Translations under genes and position numbers: made by a program
From: Pedobacter sp. MC2016-15
GTDB taxonomy: Bacteria > Bacteroidota > Bacteroidia > Sphingobacteriales > Sphingobacteriaceae
Direction of reading: 5' to 3'
Length of the DNA stretch: 64,000 nt
Assembly: GCF_026239695.1 (NCBI RefSeq)
Contig: NZ_JAPIVS010000001.1
Location: forward strand, 558,001-622,000
Shown here: piece after piece, positions 42,191 through 52,512 of the stretch
Numbering within the stretch: the stretch's first letter is position 1
How the letters are laid out: each line of letters begins with the position of its first letter
The notes under the pieces: model-generated
Told to the model about the DNA's origin: nothing
What the model saw: only the letters and a program-made list of their open reading frames with translations
Databases searched by the model: none

Positions 42191-45100
42191 ATGAAAAAAG
42201 GACTTACCTATCCAGTCCGTTCTATACCCCTGCGCCTGCATTTTTTGACGCTCAAAGATGCGCTCGTAATACTTCCACTGATCTTTTGTCCCTGTTCAGT
42301 CGCTTTTAGCGCTGCATTTGAAGAACCTGTTGTCGATAACCGAACAATTACACACTTTGCCGATATCACCGTCAGAGGCAAGGTCGTGGACGAAAAGGGT
42401 GAAACCCTGCCCGGCGTAACCATCAAGGTAAAGGGTACCCAACGGGGCGTTACCACCAGCGGCGATGGCACATTCACGATTACAGTTCCTGCTGATGCAA
42501 CACTAGTCGTTTCCTATGTCGGCTATACCACCACAGAAATAGTTGCCTCTGCTGACATGACCATCAGACTGGCCAGTGCAGCAAGTAATCTGGGCGAGGT
42601 CGTGGTCCTGGGATTTGGCTCAACGCAGAAGCGCAGCGAGCAGACCGCAGCTTACAGCACCCTGGCCGGAAAGGAACTGGTGAAGACCCCGGTTGCTGAT
42701 ATGACGAATGCCCTGATCGGGCGCGTGCCCGGTGTAGTGACCCGCCAGGGCAGCGGTGTTCCCGGGGAAAATGCAGCAGATATCTTTATCCGGGGACGAT
42801 CTTCTTCCAATTCTGCAGCACTGATCATTGTAGACGGTGTAGAACGCACCTCCTTCGGAAACATCGATCCCAATGAAATTGAATCCATCAGTGTATTAAA
42901 AGACGCATCGGCAACTGCACTGTACGGTATCAAAGCCGGTAACGGAGTGATTGTCGTGACCACAAAAGTTGGAAAAGACGGCGCCTTCAGGGTATCCTAC
43001 TCGGGTGGCGCTGGCTTGGTGAGCCTTACCGGGCTCCCTAATACAGTAAATGCATTTGATGCAGCAAGCTTCCAGACTGAAGGGGAAAATAACCTCATTG
43101 CAGCAAAGTTATATCAGCCGGATCAGCGAACGTTCAGGGATGAGGACCTGATCAAATTCAAAGACGGTTCAGACCCTTTGCGTTTTCCGGATGTGAACTG
43201 GTATAAAGCTGTAACCAAAAATAACTGGATGCGCACGCAGCATAACCTCAATTTCAGTGGCGGCAGTAAGTTCGCTACGTTCTTTATCTCACTGGGTTAC
43301 CTATTTGAGGACGGTATGTTTAAAAAGTTTCAGCCCATTTACGGCTACCGGACTTCCAATTCGTTTACGCGCTATAATTTCCGCAGTAACCTCGATTTCA
43401 ATCTAAGCAAGTCGACATTATTCAGCATCAAATTCGGAGGCCGCGTGGAAGATACCTTTGGCATACGCGGTGGTACAGCAGCTACCGGCGATACCGGTGG
43501 CACGCAGGCCATCATCAGCAGGATGCTGGCGATTCCGGCATTTGGTTTACCCTTCTTTCCCGAATATACCAGCCGTGCTACACCTGAGTTAGCTGCCCTG
43601 GATGATCTGTATAACAATCTCGAGAACTCCAGGATCGGGGTCAATACATTTAACCCCTATTCGCAGCTCACCCGAAATGGTTATTTCAACAGGATCAATA
43701 ACACCATCGAGAGTGTCTTTGTGCTGAACCAAAAGCTTGATGTGATCACCAAAGGACTGAGTTTCAAAGGAACGCTGGGCCTGGATGCCTATATCATCGG
43801 CGTGAGGGCACAATCGGGCAGTTATGCGAAATACCAGGTAGACCAGGCCACGGGTGAAATCGTGCCCATCCCGGGTTTTTATAATGATAATTTAGGAGGT
43901 GTAAATACCAGTCGCGACGGGTATAATAAATCCAATCTTCAACTGGGATTTAATTACGACCGCCTGTTCAAACAACACCACGTTTCGGTATTGGCATTGG
44001 CCCAGCGGGAACTGCGCGGCGTTCAGCGCAATGTTGCCAACGCACCATTTGCCAACCAGGGTGTGGTCTTAAGTACCAAATACAATTTCGGCGGTAAATA
44101 TTTTGTGGAGTTCAACGGGGCCTACAATGGTTCAGAGAACTTTGCTGCCGGCAAACGGTATGGTTTCTTCCCCTCAGTTTCTGCCGCCTACAACCTGAGC
44201 GACGAAAAGTTTCTGAAGGATGTAAGCTGGCTTTCCTTTCTGAAGATCAGGGGTTCATGGGGAAAAACCGGATATTCCAATCCTGCGGCTACCGGCGAAA
44301 CCCGCTTTCTGTACAACAGCAACTATATCAACGGAGGGAACGCTGTAAATGCCACCGGCGGGATGTCTGGTGCCAACAATATCGTATACTTTGGCAACGG
44401 CAGCAGCGCGACCGCCAATTCTGTGGTGTACCAGAACCAGTTCGGAAACCCGGATATTACCTGGGAAAATTCGCTGAAAAGGGATATCGGTTTTGAAGCC
44501 AGTTTCTTCAAGAGTCAGCTCAAACTGACCGCTGATATTTACGACGAAGACAGGACGCTGATCGCTACTAGGCGTACCAATTCTTCTGCACTGACTTATG
44601 GCGCCACATTGCCTATCGTGAACTATGGTGCAAACTATAACAGAGGTTTTGAAGTAGAACTTGGATACAACAGCCTGAACAAGAATTTCAACTATGGCAT
44701 ACAGGTTCAGTACTCCCATTACCGCAACAAGATCAAAATAACCGATCAGGCGGTTAACTTACCGGCCTATCAAAGTCTGATTAACTCCCGGCTGGGGCAA
44801 TACATCGGCTACAAGTTTATCGGATTCTACCAGGACGCCGAAGATATTGCCGCGAGTCCTGTCAATAACGTGACGGGTGTTAAGGTGATCCCGGGTGATT
44901 TGAAATACCAGGATACCAACGGCGATGGCGTGATTGATCCTCAGGATCGGGTAGCTATCGGCAACACAGATATACCGCAGGGAATACTGGGCGTAGAACC
45001 TACCCTGAGCTACAAGGGGCTGTCGGTATCGGCACTTTTCCAGGGTGCATTTGATGTGAATTCCAATGTTTTACCTTATGACCCGGGCCGCTTCCAGGTA

Positions 45101-45472
45101 TATAGCCCGATGCTGGGCAGATGGCAATCACCGGCCGATAACCAAACCGCTACCTGGCCTGTGGCAAAACCTACGGGTTATGCAAATAATCCCAGTTATG
45201 TATTCAATTCATTCCTGCTGCAGCAATCCAGCTATGTCAAACTGCGGAATATCGAAGTAGCTTATCAGATCCCTGCAGCTCTTGCGAAAAAGTTCGGGGT
45301 ACAAGGCATGAGGCTGGCGCTGACCGGACAGAACTTATATACCTGGACAAAATTTAAAGGGGGGCTTGACCCGGAGATCGCCAATGGATCAACGCAGGCG
45401 CAGGGGTTGGCCAATTCTAACATCTATCCCTTATCAAGGGTGTACAATTTAAGTATCAATGTGCAATTCTAA
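42191..45472 (+). CDS. SusC/RagA TonB-dependent transporter (locus 2, pair A)
   Basis: The 1093-residue outer-membrane protein has a long signal region (LKDALVILPLIFCPCSVAFSAAF), a carboxypeptidase-regulatory-like domain (about 58-135; VRGKVVDEKGETLPGVTIKVKGT), the plug (GEVVVLGFGSTQKRSEQTAAYST, then GVVTRQGSGVPGENAADIFIRGRSS and DASATALYGIKAGNGVIVVTTK) and the beta-barrel. There is no STN domain, so regulation is through the two-component pair and not by a sigma factor. It pairs with the SusD protein encoded next. Confidence 0.95.
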   Translation: MKKGLTYPVRSIPLRLHFLTLKDALVILPLIFCPCSVAFSAAFEEPVVDNRTITHFADITVRGKVVDEKGETLPGVTIKVKGTQRGVTTSGDGTFTITVPADATLVVSYVGYTTTEIVASADMTIRLASAASNLGEVVVLGFGSTQKRSEQTAAYSTLAGKELVKTPVADMTNALIGRVPGVVTRQGSGVPGENAADIFIRGRSSSNSAALIIVDGVERTSFGNIDPNEIESISVLKDASATALYGIKAGNGVIVVTTKVGKDGAFRVSYSGGAGLVSLTGLPNTVNAFDAASFQTEGENNLIAAKLYQPDQRTFRDEDLIKFKDGSDPLRFPDVNWYKAVTKNNWMRTQHNLNFSGGSKFATFFISLGYLFEDGMFKKFQPIYGYRTSNSFTRYNFRSNLDFNLSKSTLFSIKFGGRVEDTFGIRGGTAATGDTGGTQAIISRMLAIPAFGLPFFPEYTSRATPELAALDDLYNNLENSRIGVNTFNPYSQLTRNGYFNRINNTIESVFVLNQKLDVITKGLSFKGTLGLDAYIIGVRAQSGSYAKYQVDQATGEIVPIPGFYNDNLGGVNTSRDGYNKSNLQLGFNYDRLFKQHHVSVLALAQRELRGVQRNVANAPFANQGVVLSTKYNFGGKYFVEFNGAYNGSENFAAGKRYGFFPSVSAAYNLSDEKFLKDVSWLSFLKIRGSWGKTGYSNPAATGETRFLYNSNYINGGNAVNATGGMSGANNIVYFGNGSSATANSVVYQNQFGNPDITWENSLKRDIGFEASFFKSQLKLTADIYDEDRTLIATRRTNSSALTYGATLPIVNYGANYNRGFEVELGYNSLNKNFNYGIQVQYSHYRNKIKITDQAVNLPAYQSLINSRLGQYIGYKFIGFYQDAEDIAASPVNNVTGVKVIPGDLKYQDTNGDGVIDPQDRVAIGNTDIPQGILGVEPTLSYKGLSVSALFQGAFDVNSNVLPYDPGRFQVYSPMLGRWQSPADNQTATWPVAKPTGYANNPSYVFNSFLLQQSSYVKLRNIEVAYQIPAALAKKFGVQGMRLALTGQNLYTWTKFKGGLDPEIANGSTQAQGLANSNIYPLSRVYNLSINVQF

Positions 45473-45482
45473 TCTGAACTTT

Positions 45483-47171
45483 ATGATGAAGAAAATATTT
45501 ACCTGTTGTGTTTTATTGATCTGCTTAGGTCAGACAGGTTGTAAAAAAGACTTTTTGCAATTGGATCTGGGGACAAGACTGCCCGAGGACAAAGTTTTTG
45601 CCGATCCTTTGCTGGCCACACGGTTTGCCGACAATGCCTATAATTTTATGATCGATGAGTATGGCCGCCTTCAGGATACCTACAAGGGAACTACCAGCCA
45701 GTATACGGATGAAGCTACGGGAATATTAAACAGCATGTTCCCGGTTTGGGCGGGCAATTACCTGATATCCAGCACCGATATCACCAATACTTACTCCCGG
45801 ATGTACCAGGGTATTCGTATCACAAATACGGTATTATCCAAATTGGATCAGGTACCCTGGTCGGGCAGTATCTTTAATCCAAAGATCGTACGCGCACAGA
45901 TGCTATTCCTGCGTGGGATGTTTTACTTTGAGCTGGTCAAACGTTATGGTGGTGTGATCATCACTGACCGGGTGTATAGTGCAACGGAAGAAATCGACCT
46001 GCCCAGAAACTCGTATCAGGAAACGGTTGGTTTTATCCTGCGCGACCTGAAAGAGGCCGAGGATATACTGCAGGTAGAATCGTCGGTAAACTATTCTCCG
46101 GCAACGGATTGGGATGCAGGTAACTTCGGAAGACCTACCATCGGCGCTGTGAAAGCCTTACGGGCGCGTCTGCTGATGCTGGATGCCAGTCCATTACATA
46201 ATGCATCGGGCGATCCCTCCAAATGGAACCTTGCCGCAGCAGCCTCCAAAGAGATCATTGACATGAATAAATATGAACTGCAGGCCGATTACAATACGCT
46301 GCTGAACGTGGACAATTCCCCGGAGTATATCATGATCAAGGTACGGGCCCCGAGACAAATCGGTGGATTTTTGAATGACTTTGTCATGTCTCCCGGTTCT
46401 GGAGGTGCACAGGGCTTACTCAACCCTACGCAGAATCATGTAGACCTCTACGAAGCTGTCAAACGGAATACAGCTACCGGACCGATCATCAGCAGTGCGC
46501 CGATCAACACAGCGGGATCGGGCTACGACCCGCAGAATCCCTATGTCAATCGCGATCCGCGTTTTTACGCCAATATCATTTATAACAATATGACCTGGCA
46601 AGGGCGCCAGATACAGATGTATGAAGGCGGGGCCGACTTCAGGATCAACACGCCTACCTACACGCGTACGCGTTACTACTGCAAAAAGTTATGGCCTGAA
46701 GTGTACAGAACGAACGCAACCGCCCGCAGTCTGATCAATTTTATTTATTTCCGCTATGCAGAAGTGCTACTCAATTATGCGGAAGCCCAGAATGAGGTGA
46801 ACGGCGCTACGGCTGAAGTTTACCAATATGTGAACCGTGTGAGGACACGTGCAGGAATGCCGGGATTACCCGCAGGCTTAAGTAAGGAGGAGATGCGCAG
46901 CCGCATTCAGAATGAGCGGGGTGTAGAGTTCGCCTTTGAGGATATCCGCTGGTGGGACATTATGCGCTGGAAGAAAGGTCCGGAGCTGGTATCAAAACAA
47001 CTTACAGCGATGAATGTGGTCAGGAACGGAACAGGTTTTACCTATGCTGTTGTCCCTGTAGAGGAAGCCTATCAGCGCAGTCCTTTTCAGGAAAGACAAT
47101 ATCTGTATCCCATCCCGCTGACGGAGATCAATAAATCCAAAGGGATCTTGCTGCAAAACCCGGGCTGGTAG
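45483..47171 (+). CDS. SusD/RagB lipoprotein (locus 2, pair A)
   Basis: Started at the ATG at 45483 (562 residues, MMKKIFTCCVLLICLGQTGCKKDFLQ with lipobox Cys20); an earlier in-frame ATG would fall inside the end of the SusC gene. The SusD helices (IVRAQMLFLRGMFYFELVKRYGGVIITDRVY) and the C-terminal signature IQNERGVEFAFEDIRWWDIMRWK and YLYPIPLTEINKSKGILLQNPGW are complete. It binds glycan at the cell surface and hands it to the SusC protein. Confidence 0.95.
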   Translation: MMKKIFTCCVLLICLGQTGCKKDFLQLDLGTRLPEDKVFADPLLATRFADNAYNFMIDEYGRLQDTYKGTTSQYTDEATGILNSMFPVWAGNYLISSTDITNTYSRMYQGIRITNTVLSKLDQVPWSGSIFNPKIVRAQMLFLRGMFYFELVKRYGGVIITDRVYSATEEIDLPRNSYQETVGFILRDLKEAEDILQVESSVNYSPATDWDAGNFGRPTIGAVKALRARLLMLDASPLHNASGDPSKWNLAAAASKEIIDMNKYELQADYNTLLNVDNSPEYIMIKVRAPRQIGGFLNDFVMSPGSGGAQGLLNPTQNHVDLYEAVKRNTATGPIISSAPINTAGSGYDPQNPYVNRDPRFYANIIYNNMTWQGRQIQMYEGGADFRINTPTYTRTRYYCKKLWPEVYRTNATARSLINFIYFRYAEVLLNYAEAQNEVNGATAEVYQYVNRVRTRAGMPGLPAGLSKEEMRSRIQNERGVEFAFEDIRWWDIMRWKKGPELVSKQLTAMNVVRNGTGFTYAVVPVEEAYQRSPFQERQYLYPIPLTEINKSKGILLQNPGW

Positions 47172-47209
47172 TAAGCCTGATTTATTTACAAATAATTCGA
47201 TCAAATCGT

Positions 47210-50200
47210 ATGAAAATTTTCATCAAGTATATGCTGCTACTCCCCTTCCTGAGCCTGAAGCTGGTATCGCCAGCAAAAGCGCAGCAGGAAAAAGCAGATA
47301 AGGTAAGTATTTTATATCAGGGAAGAGTGCTGGACGCTGACAGTAAGCCCCTCGATGGTGTTTCCGTTTTCATCCAGGAGAAAGCCGGAGAGATCCATTC
47401 AGGGCTGAAAGGAGAATTTAGTATCAAGGGCAGTCCCGGCGACGTATTGATTTTGAAGCGTCCTGGGTATTTGACGGAGCAGCATGTCCTGGCAAATCAG
47501 AGCACTCTACAAATCAAACTCCTGGCCGCTCCCATCGATGCTGCTGAAGAGGATAACGTAAATATCCCCTTCGCCATTCGCAAAAAAAGGGAAGTATCGG
47601 GGGCAGTTACCTCTATCAATAGCACGAATATTCCGCAGCTACCCACCAATGATCTGCGCAATCTTTTCTCCGGACGTGTTTCTGGATTGTATCAGTCGCA
47701 GGTAGGAACAGCACCCGGAACTACGGTTACTGCTGTGCGGGTACGCAGCATCAATTCCTTCCAGACCGACGGCAATGGCGCACGCATTTTTGTTGATGGT
47801 ACTGAACGGGATTTTGCCGATATGGATATCAGAGAAATAGAAAATATCACCGTGCTGAAAGATGCAGCGACATTGGCATGGTATGGACTTCGCGGTGGTG
47901 ATGGCGTGGTGCTGGTGACGACAAAGAAGGGCGACCCGACGAGGTCTTACATACACTTTGACGCACAGGGGGGACTGCAGAAAGCTACGAACCTGATCCG
48001 CCCGCTAAACTCCTATGATTATGCTTCTCTTTATAATGAAGCCAGCCTGAATGATGGTGGTACAGCGCCGTACAGTCAGGAGGTATTGGATGCCTACCGC
48101 AACAATTCAGCGCCTTTGCTGCACCCAAGTAATAACTACGTGGCGGACTATCTGCGTGGAACTGCGCCACTGCAACGTTATGCCTTTTCTATGGGTGGCG
48201 GTAAACGCACGGTACGTTATTTTGCAGCTGTGAGCTACCTGAACCAACAGGGTTTTCTAAAAGATACCAAAACTCCCACATTCAATTCTAACGTTGGATT
48301 TAAAAAGCTCAATTTCAGGGGTAATATAGATTTTGAAGCCAGTAAATATCTTACAGTAAGCCTTAACGCAGGTGTACGCAACGAGAACAGACTGTCTCCC
48401 GGCACGGGGCTGACCGACGTGATGAATAATATTTTCAACACGCCGCCCAACGCCTATCCGATCTATAACGCGGACGGCACGCTGGGGGGTACCTCTCAGT
48501 ATACCAAGAACATTACCGGTTTATTACAGCAAAGTGGTTATGTGAGTGATCAGAACCGGGTACTGCTGGCTACGCTGAGTGTAAGACAAAAGCTGGATTT
48601 CTGGGTACCTGGACTTTCATTCAACGCGCTGGGTTCTTACGATGGTGTAGGTAATTATATCTCGGGCATTACCCAGCAGTATACCGTGGTGGATCAAACG
48701 TTGTCGACGCCAACAAATTACCTGACGGCCAGCCCAGTGGAATACCGGTCGACCACCTATGGCAACAATGCCTTACAGAATGAGTTCTGGGCAGGTTTTG
48801 ATTACGAAAAAAGCATAGGTAAACACGCGTTAAATGTTTCTGTGCGTGGTCAGCGATTCGCCGACAAAGCTCCGGAAAGACTGGATTATCGCAACCAGGG
48901 CCTCGGTGGAAGGGTTAACTACAATTACAAACAACGCTATTTTGCTGAATTTACTGCCGGCTATTCGGGTTCAGAGAACTTTGCCCCGGGGAGGCGTTAT
49001 GGTTTCTTCCCAGCTTTTGCGGCCGGATGGATCATGTCTGAGGAGAAATTCTTCAAGACAATTCCTGCAGTGAGTTATCTTAAATTACGAGCCTCCTATG
49101 GTATAGCGGGCAATGGGGATATCGGCGGATCACGCTTTCCCTTTGAAAGTTTTTATACCCGTAACCTCAGCACCGGAGGTTATAGCTTCGGCAATACGCC
49201 AGCTGCCACAAATTCGGCAGCAGAAGCTAACCTCGGGAATCCCAATATCACCTGGGAGACTGTCCGCATGCTGAACACCGGATTTGATGCGCATTTTCTG
49301 AAGAATTCTCTTGGTCTGTCCTTTGACTACTATTACACCAGAAGAAATAACATTCTGACAGCCAATCAGTTTCCAAGTCTTCTTGGCCAGAATGCCGGCC
49401 TGGTTAATGGTGGGGCAGTACAAAGCCGCGGTATAGAGGCATCAACATTTTACTCCAGGCAGTTAGGGAAATTTAGCCTGGGACTCAATGGGAATATCCT
49501 GATTTCGAAAAGTAAAGTACTGGCAGAGAACGGCCAGATCGGACTACCTGAATACCAGCGCACTATCGGCCATATTGCAGGTTCCATGCTGGTATTCCTT
49601 TCAGACGGACTATTCAAATCGCAGGAAGAGATCAATAGCAGTCCGGTACAAACCCTCGCGGGAAGAGTTGCCCCAGGTGATATCAAATATAAAGATGTAG
49701 GCGGCCCTTCGGGTGTTCCTGACGGGATTATTGACAATAACGACCAGGTGCGTATCGACAAATCAAGCCTCCCTGACACGTACTATGGTTTTGGCGGTAA
49801 CTTCAGGTATGGTATTGTAGACCTGGTATGCCAGTTTCAGGGGGTGATTGGCCGTACAGTGAATATCCAAAGCCTGGTGAACAGTGGTCCCTCCTCTTTC
49901 AACCAGCTGAGCCTCGACCGCTACACCCCGGCAAATGCCGAAAATGCGAAATATCCTAGATTAGGTATTGCCGACCGCGGAAACAACACGGCAGCTTCTG
50001 ATTTCTGGCTGCGCTCGGGCGACTTCCTCCGGTTGAAGTCGATAGAGCTGGGTGTGCACCTGCCGGACAGGTTTACTTCAAGAATGGGCGTAAATAATGC
50101 GCGCCTCTATGTAGGAGCATTGAACCTGTTTACTAATAACGACCTGGGTATCGGGGCCGACCCGGAAGTGAATATCGCTGGCAGGGGAACAACTTATCCA

Positions 50201-50242
50201 TATTCCAAAACTTTCACTTTGGGACTGAGTATCGATCTATAA
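47210..50242 (+). CDS. SusC/RagA TonB-dependent transporter (locus 2, pair B)
   Basis: The 1010-residue protein is shorter than the two other SusC proteins in the window. It has a signal (YMLLLPFLSLKLVSPAKAQ), a regulatory-like domain (about 35-105; YQGRVLDADSKPLDGVSVFIQEK), a plug with REVSGAVTSINSTNIPQLPTNDLRNLFSGRVSGL and DAATLAWYGLRGGDGVVLVTTKKG, and the barrel. No STN domain is present. It lies 38 bp behind the first SusD gene, in one long transcript, and would import a second substrate or a different-length glycan. Confidence 0.95.
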   Translation: MKIFIKYMLLLPFLSLKLVSPAKAQQEKADKVSILYQGRVLDADSKPLDGVSVFIQEKAGEIHSGLKGEFSIKGSPGDVLILKRPGYLTEQHVLANQSTLQIKLLAAPIDAAEEDNVNIPFAIRKKREVSGAVTSINSTNIPQLPTNDLRNLFSGRVSGLYQSQVGTAPGTTVTAVRVRSINSFQTDGNGARIFVDGTERDFADMDIREIENITVLKDAATLAWYGLRGGDGVVLVTTKKGDPTRSYIHFDAQGGLQKATNLIRPLNSYDYASLYNEASLNDGGTAPYSQEVLDAYRNNSAPLLHPSNNYVADYLRGTAPLQRYAFSMGGGKRTVRYFAAVSYLNQQGFLKDTKTPTFNSNVGFKKLNFRGNIDFEASKYLTVSLNAGVRNENRLSPGTGLTDVMNNIFNTPPNAYPIYNADGTLGGTSQYTKNITGLLQQSGYVSDQNRVLLATLSVRQKLDFWVPGLSFNALGSYDGVGNYISGITQQYTVVDQTLSTPTNYLTASPVEYRSTTYGNNALQNEFWAGFDYEKSIGKHALNVSVRGQRFADKAPERLDYRNQGLGGRVNYNYKQRYFAEFTAGYSGSENFAPGRRYGFFPAFAAGWIMSEEKFFKTIPAVSYLKLRASYGIAGNGDIGGSRFPFESFYTRNLSTGGYSFGNTPAATNSAAEANLGNPNITWETVRMLNTGFDAHFLKNSLGLSFDYYYTRRNNILTANQFPSLLGQNAGLVNGGAVQSRGIEASTFYSRQLGKFSLGLNGNILISKSKVLAENGQIGLPEYQRTIGHIAGSMLVFLSDGLFKSQEEINSSPVQTLAGRVAPGDIKYKDVGGPSGVPDGIIDNNDQVRIDKSSLPDTYYGFGGNFRYGIVDLVCQFQGVIGRTVNIQSLVNSGPSSFNQLSLDRYTPANAENAKYPRLGIADRGNNTAASDFWLRSGDFLRLKSIELGVHLPDRFTSRMGVNNARLYVGALNLFTNNDLGIGADPEVNIAGRGTTYPYSKTFTLGLSIDL

Positions 50243-50264
50243 ATCATGTAAAAAGAAAGAAAAG

Positions 50265-51929
50265 ATGAAAAATCACTATAAGAATTACTCCAGATGTCTC
50301 TTAATTATCGCGCTGATCTGCTGCCTTGGATGCAAAAAGGATTACCTGAATTTTGACTATACCGACGGTAGCATCAGGGAAAAGGATGTCTGGAATTCGG
50401 ACCGTAATGCGCGGGGATTTCTGAATACGGTATATGCAGGTCTGATCAACGGTTACAATGTAGATACTGAGGGGGCAATGCTGGCTGCAGCATCTGACGA
50501 AGCGGTAAACTCAAACGTCAACTCGAGAATAAACATCATTAACAACGGTACCTGGGGGGCATTGCGTACAATTGATGACCAGTACAGCAATATGTATTCT
50601 TACATCCGCAGGAGCAATCTTTTTCTGGAGAACAGCAGCACGAGCGCCATTACGCCGGCAACGGATATCCCCAGGTTAAGAGGAGAAGCATATTTTTTAA
50701 GGGCCATGTATCATTTTGAACTGATGAAAAGATATGGACAGATTATTATTGCGAACCGTTCGTATGCTACAACTGATAATCTCGACCTGCCCAGGAATTC
50801 TGTTGACCAGGTGGTTGCACAGATCGTTGCCGATTGCGACGAGGCGGTAAAAATCTTACCGGCATCACAGGCGGATTATGGTACGGCAGACCGCGGCCGT
50901 GCTACTGCCGGGGCTGCATTGGCTTTAAAATCAAGGGTGCTGCTGTACGCGGCCAGTCCGCTCTATAATGTGAGTGGCGACCTCAGCAAATGGACTGCCG
51001 CAGCTGATGCGGCCAGGCAGCTGATCGACCTGAATAAAAATTCGCTGTTGACACTGGCACAGTTACCAAACTTATGGGATTTCTCAGTTACAGCGCTGAT
51101 CTATAATCCAGAGGTAATATTCGCCACAAATGTGAGTGCTACAAATTCTATCGAAAGCAATAATGCGCCAATCAGTTACGAAGGCCGCGGACGGACTAAC
51201 CCGACGCAGGAATTGGTAAATGCCTTCGAAATGAGGGTAAGTGGCAAGCCTATCACTGATAATACCTCGGGCTACAATTCTGCAGATCCTTATTCAACTA
51301 CGGGTGCGAGTGGTCGCGACCCGCGACTGGCCTTGTTTGTAATTTACAACGGTCAGTCCTTTAAGTCGAGACCAGTGGAAACGTTTGTTGGCGGAAAGGA
51401 TAATGTGCCTACCAATACGAACAATACGAGAACAGGCTATTACTTACGCAAATTTTTATCAGAAAGTGCCGTTTGGGCTACGGGTACAACTGCGGTTAAC
51501 AGAAACCGCCCATGGGTTTTCTTCAGGTATGCTGAAATATTACTGAATTATGCCGAGGCATTGAACGAAGCCAGCGGACCGGTAACGAATGTCTATACTA
51601 CTGTAAACCAGTTACGCAACCGTGCCGGCATGCCTGCCCTACCTGCAGGATTAACACAGGCACAGATGCGTGAGCGGATTCAGAATGAACGCCGCGTAGA
51701 GTTATGCTTTGAAGGCCACAGGTTTTTTGATGTGCGCCGCTGGAAGAAGGCAGCGGAAATCATCAATAAACCAGTTACTGGCATGCAGATTACCAGAACG
51801 GGAACCAGGCTGACCTATACTCCTTTCACTGTAGAAAGCCGCGTGTTTACAGAGAAAAATTATCTGTTCCCCATTCCACAGACAGAGTTGAACAGGGTAA
51901 CGAATTTAAAACAGAACTCCGGATATTAA
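50265..51929 (+). CDS. SusD/RagB lipoprotein (locus 2, pair B)
   Basis: The 554-residue lipoprotein (LLIIALICCLGCKKDYLNFD, Cys23) has the SusD pattern: LRGEAYFLRAMYHFELMKRYGQIIIANRSY, ALALKSRVLLYAASPLYN, FFRYAEILLNYAEALNE and IQNERRVELCFEGHRFFDVRRWK, ending LFPIPQTELNRVTNLKQNSGY. It pairs with the SusC protein encoded 22 bp upstream and is the last gene of locus 2, followed by a strong hairpin. Confidence 0.95.
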   Translation: MKNHYKNYSRCLLIIALICCLGCKKDYLNFDYTDGSIREKDVWNSDRNARGFLNTVYAGLINGYNVDTEGAMLAAASDEAVNSNVNSRINIINNGTWGALRTIDDQYSNMYSYIRRSNLFLENSSTSAITPATDIPRLRGEAYFLRAMYHFELMKRYGQIIIANRSYATTDNLDLPRNSVDQVVAQIVADCDEAVKILPASQADYGTADRGRATAGAALALKSRVLLYAASPLYNVSGDLSKWTAAADAARQLIDLNKNSLLTLAQLPNLWDFSVTALIYNPEVIFATNVSATNSIESNNAPISYEGRGRTNPTQELVNAFEMRVSGKPITDNTSGYNSADPYSTTGASGRDPRLALFVIYNGQSFKSRPVETFVGGKDNVPTNTNNTRTGYYLRKFLSESAVWATGTTAVNRNRPWVFFRYAEILLNYAEALNEASGPVTNVYTTVNQLRNRAGMPALPAGLTQAQMRERIQNERRVELCFEGHRFFDVRRWKKAAEIINKPVTGMQITRTGTRLTYTPFTVESRVFTEKNYLFPIPQTELNRVTNLKQNSGY

Positions 51930-51934
51930 ATATA

Positions 51935-51968
51935 AGAACAGCCGGAGCAATGTTGCTCTGGCTGTTCT
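51935..51968 (+). terminator. Terminator after locus 2
   Basis: AGAACAGCCGGAGCAA (51935-51950) pairs with TTGCTCTGGCTGTTCT (51953-51968): sixteen bp with one G.U pair and a two-base loop, six bases past the SusD stop codon. Confidence 0.8.
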
Positions 51969-51983
51969 AAAATGAGTAGGTTG

Positions 51984-52508
51984 TCATTTCAACTGAATAT
52001 TTATATATCTTATTAGTTCTACACGCACCTGTTCCAACTCCCTCGCTGAGACTACCCCAATATTACGTAAACTCAGAAAGCGTGTACTTTTATCAAGCAT
52101 AAATAAGATGACTTTTTTTTCATCATTACCGATGGCACGTTTCAGGGCATTGTATGATCTTCGACTTATTTTACAAAACAGAAATTCACAATAAGCTTCT
52201 AACATATCCATCATCCCTTCTGGCAGCAAACTTATCACATCCTTCACATCCTCATCAATTTTCTCATTATTAAATGATAGCTCTACTCCCTGATAAACAC
52301 TACAAACATTCAATAATTCATTGGCTGTCTTTGTGCCACAAGCTTTAAGACGGTCAAATCTATATCCCTTATTATGAAAGTTGAGAATGTCAGATAAGAA
52401 TATCATCCCGTTATTATGACATTGCCGGGCTGTTCTGAAAGATATTTGTTTTGAAGTTGCCAGCTCTATTACGCTTAGGTCTTTTTGAGAGTGTTTTACC
52501 GATGTCAT
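51984..52508 (-). CDS. Protein of two RNA-polymerase-alpha-CTD-like helix-hairpin-helix repeats
   Basis: The 174-residue protein appears to be two repeats that look like the alpha C-terminal domain of RNA polymerase. Repeat 1 (about 11-70) has SFRTARQCHNNGMIFLSDIL then FDRLKACGTKTANELLNV; repeat 2 (about 116-170) has SRRSYNALKRAIG then FLSLRNIGVVSARELEQV. Both match the SxNxL helix and the NLGKKSLTEI hairpin of alpha-CTD. The middle is a linker with LPEGMMDMLEAYCEFLF. It may touch A+T-rich DNA or sigma/regulators in a promoter-specific way (inference). Its gene starts four bases after the stop of the MocR-like gene and is co-transcribed with it. Confidence 0.6.
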   Translation of the reverse strand: MTSVKHSQKDLSVIELATSKQISFRTARQCHNNGMIFLSDILNFHNKGYRFDRLKACGTKTANELLNVCSVYQGVELSFNNEKIDEDVKDVISLLPEGMMDMLEAYCEFLFCKISRRSYNALKRAIGNDEKKVILFMLDKSTRFLSLRNIGVVSARELEQVRVELIRYINIQLK

Positions 52509-52512
52509 GGTA

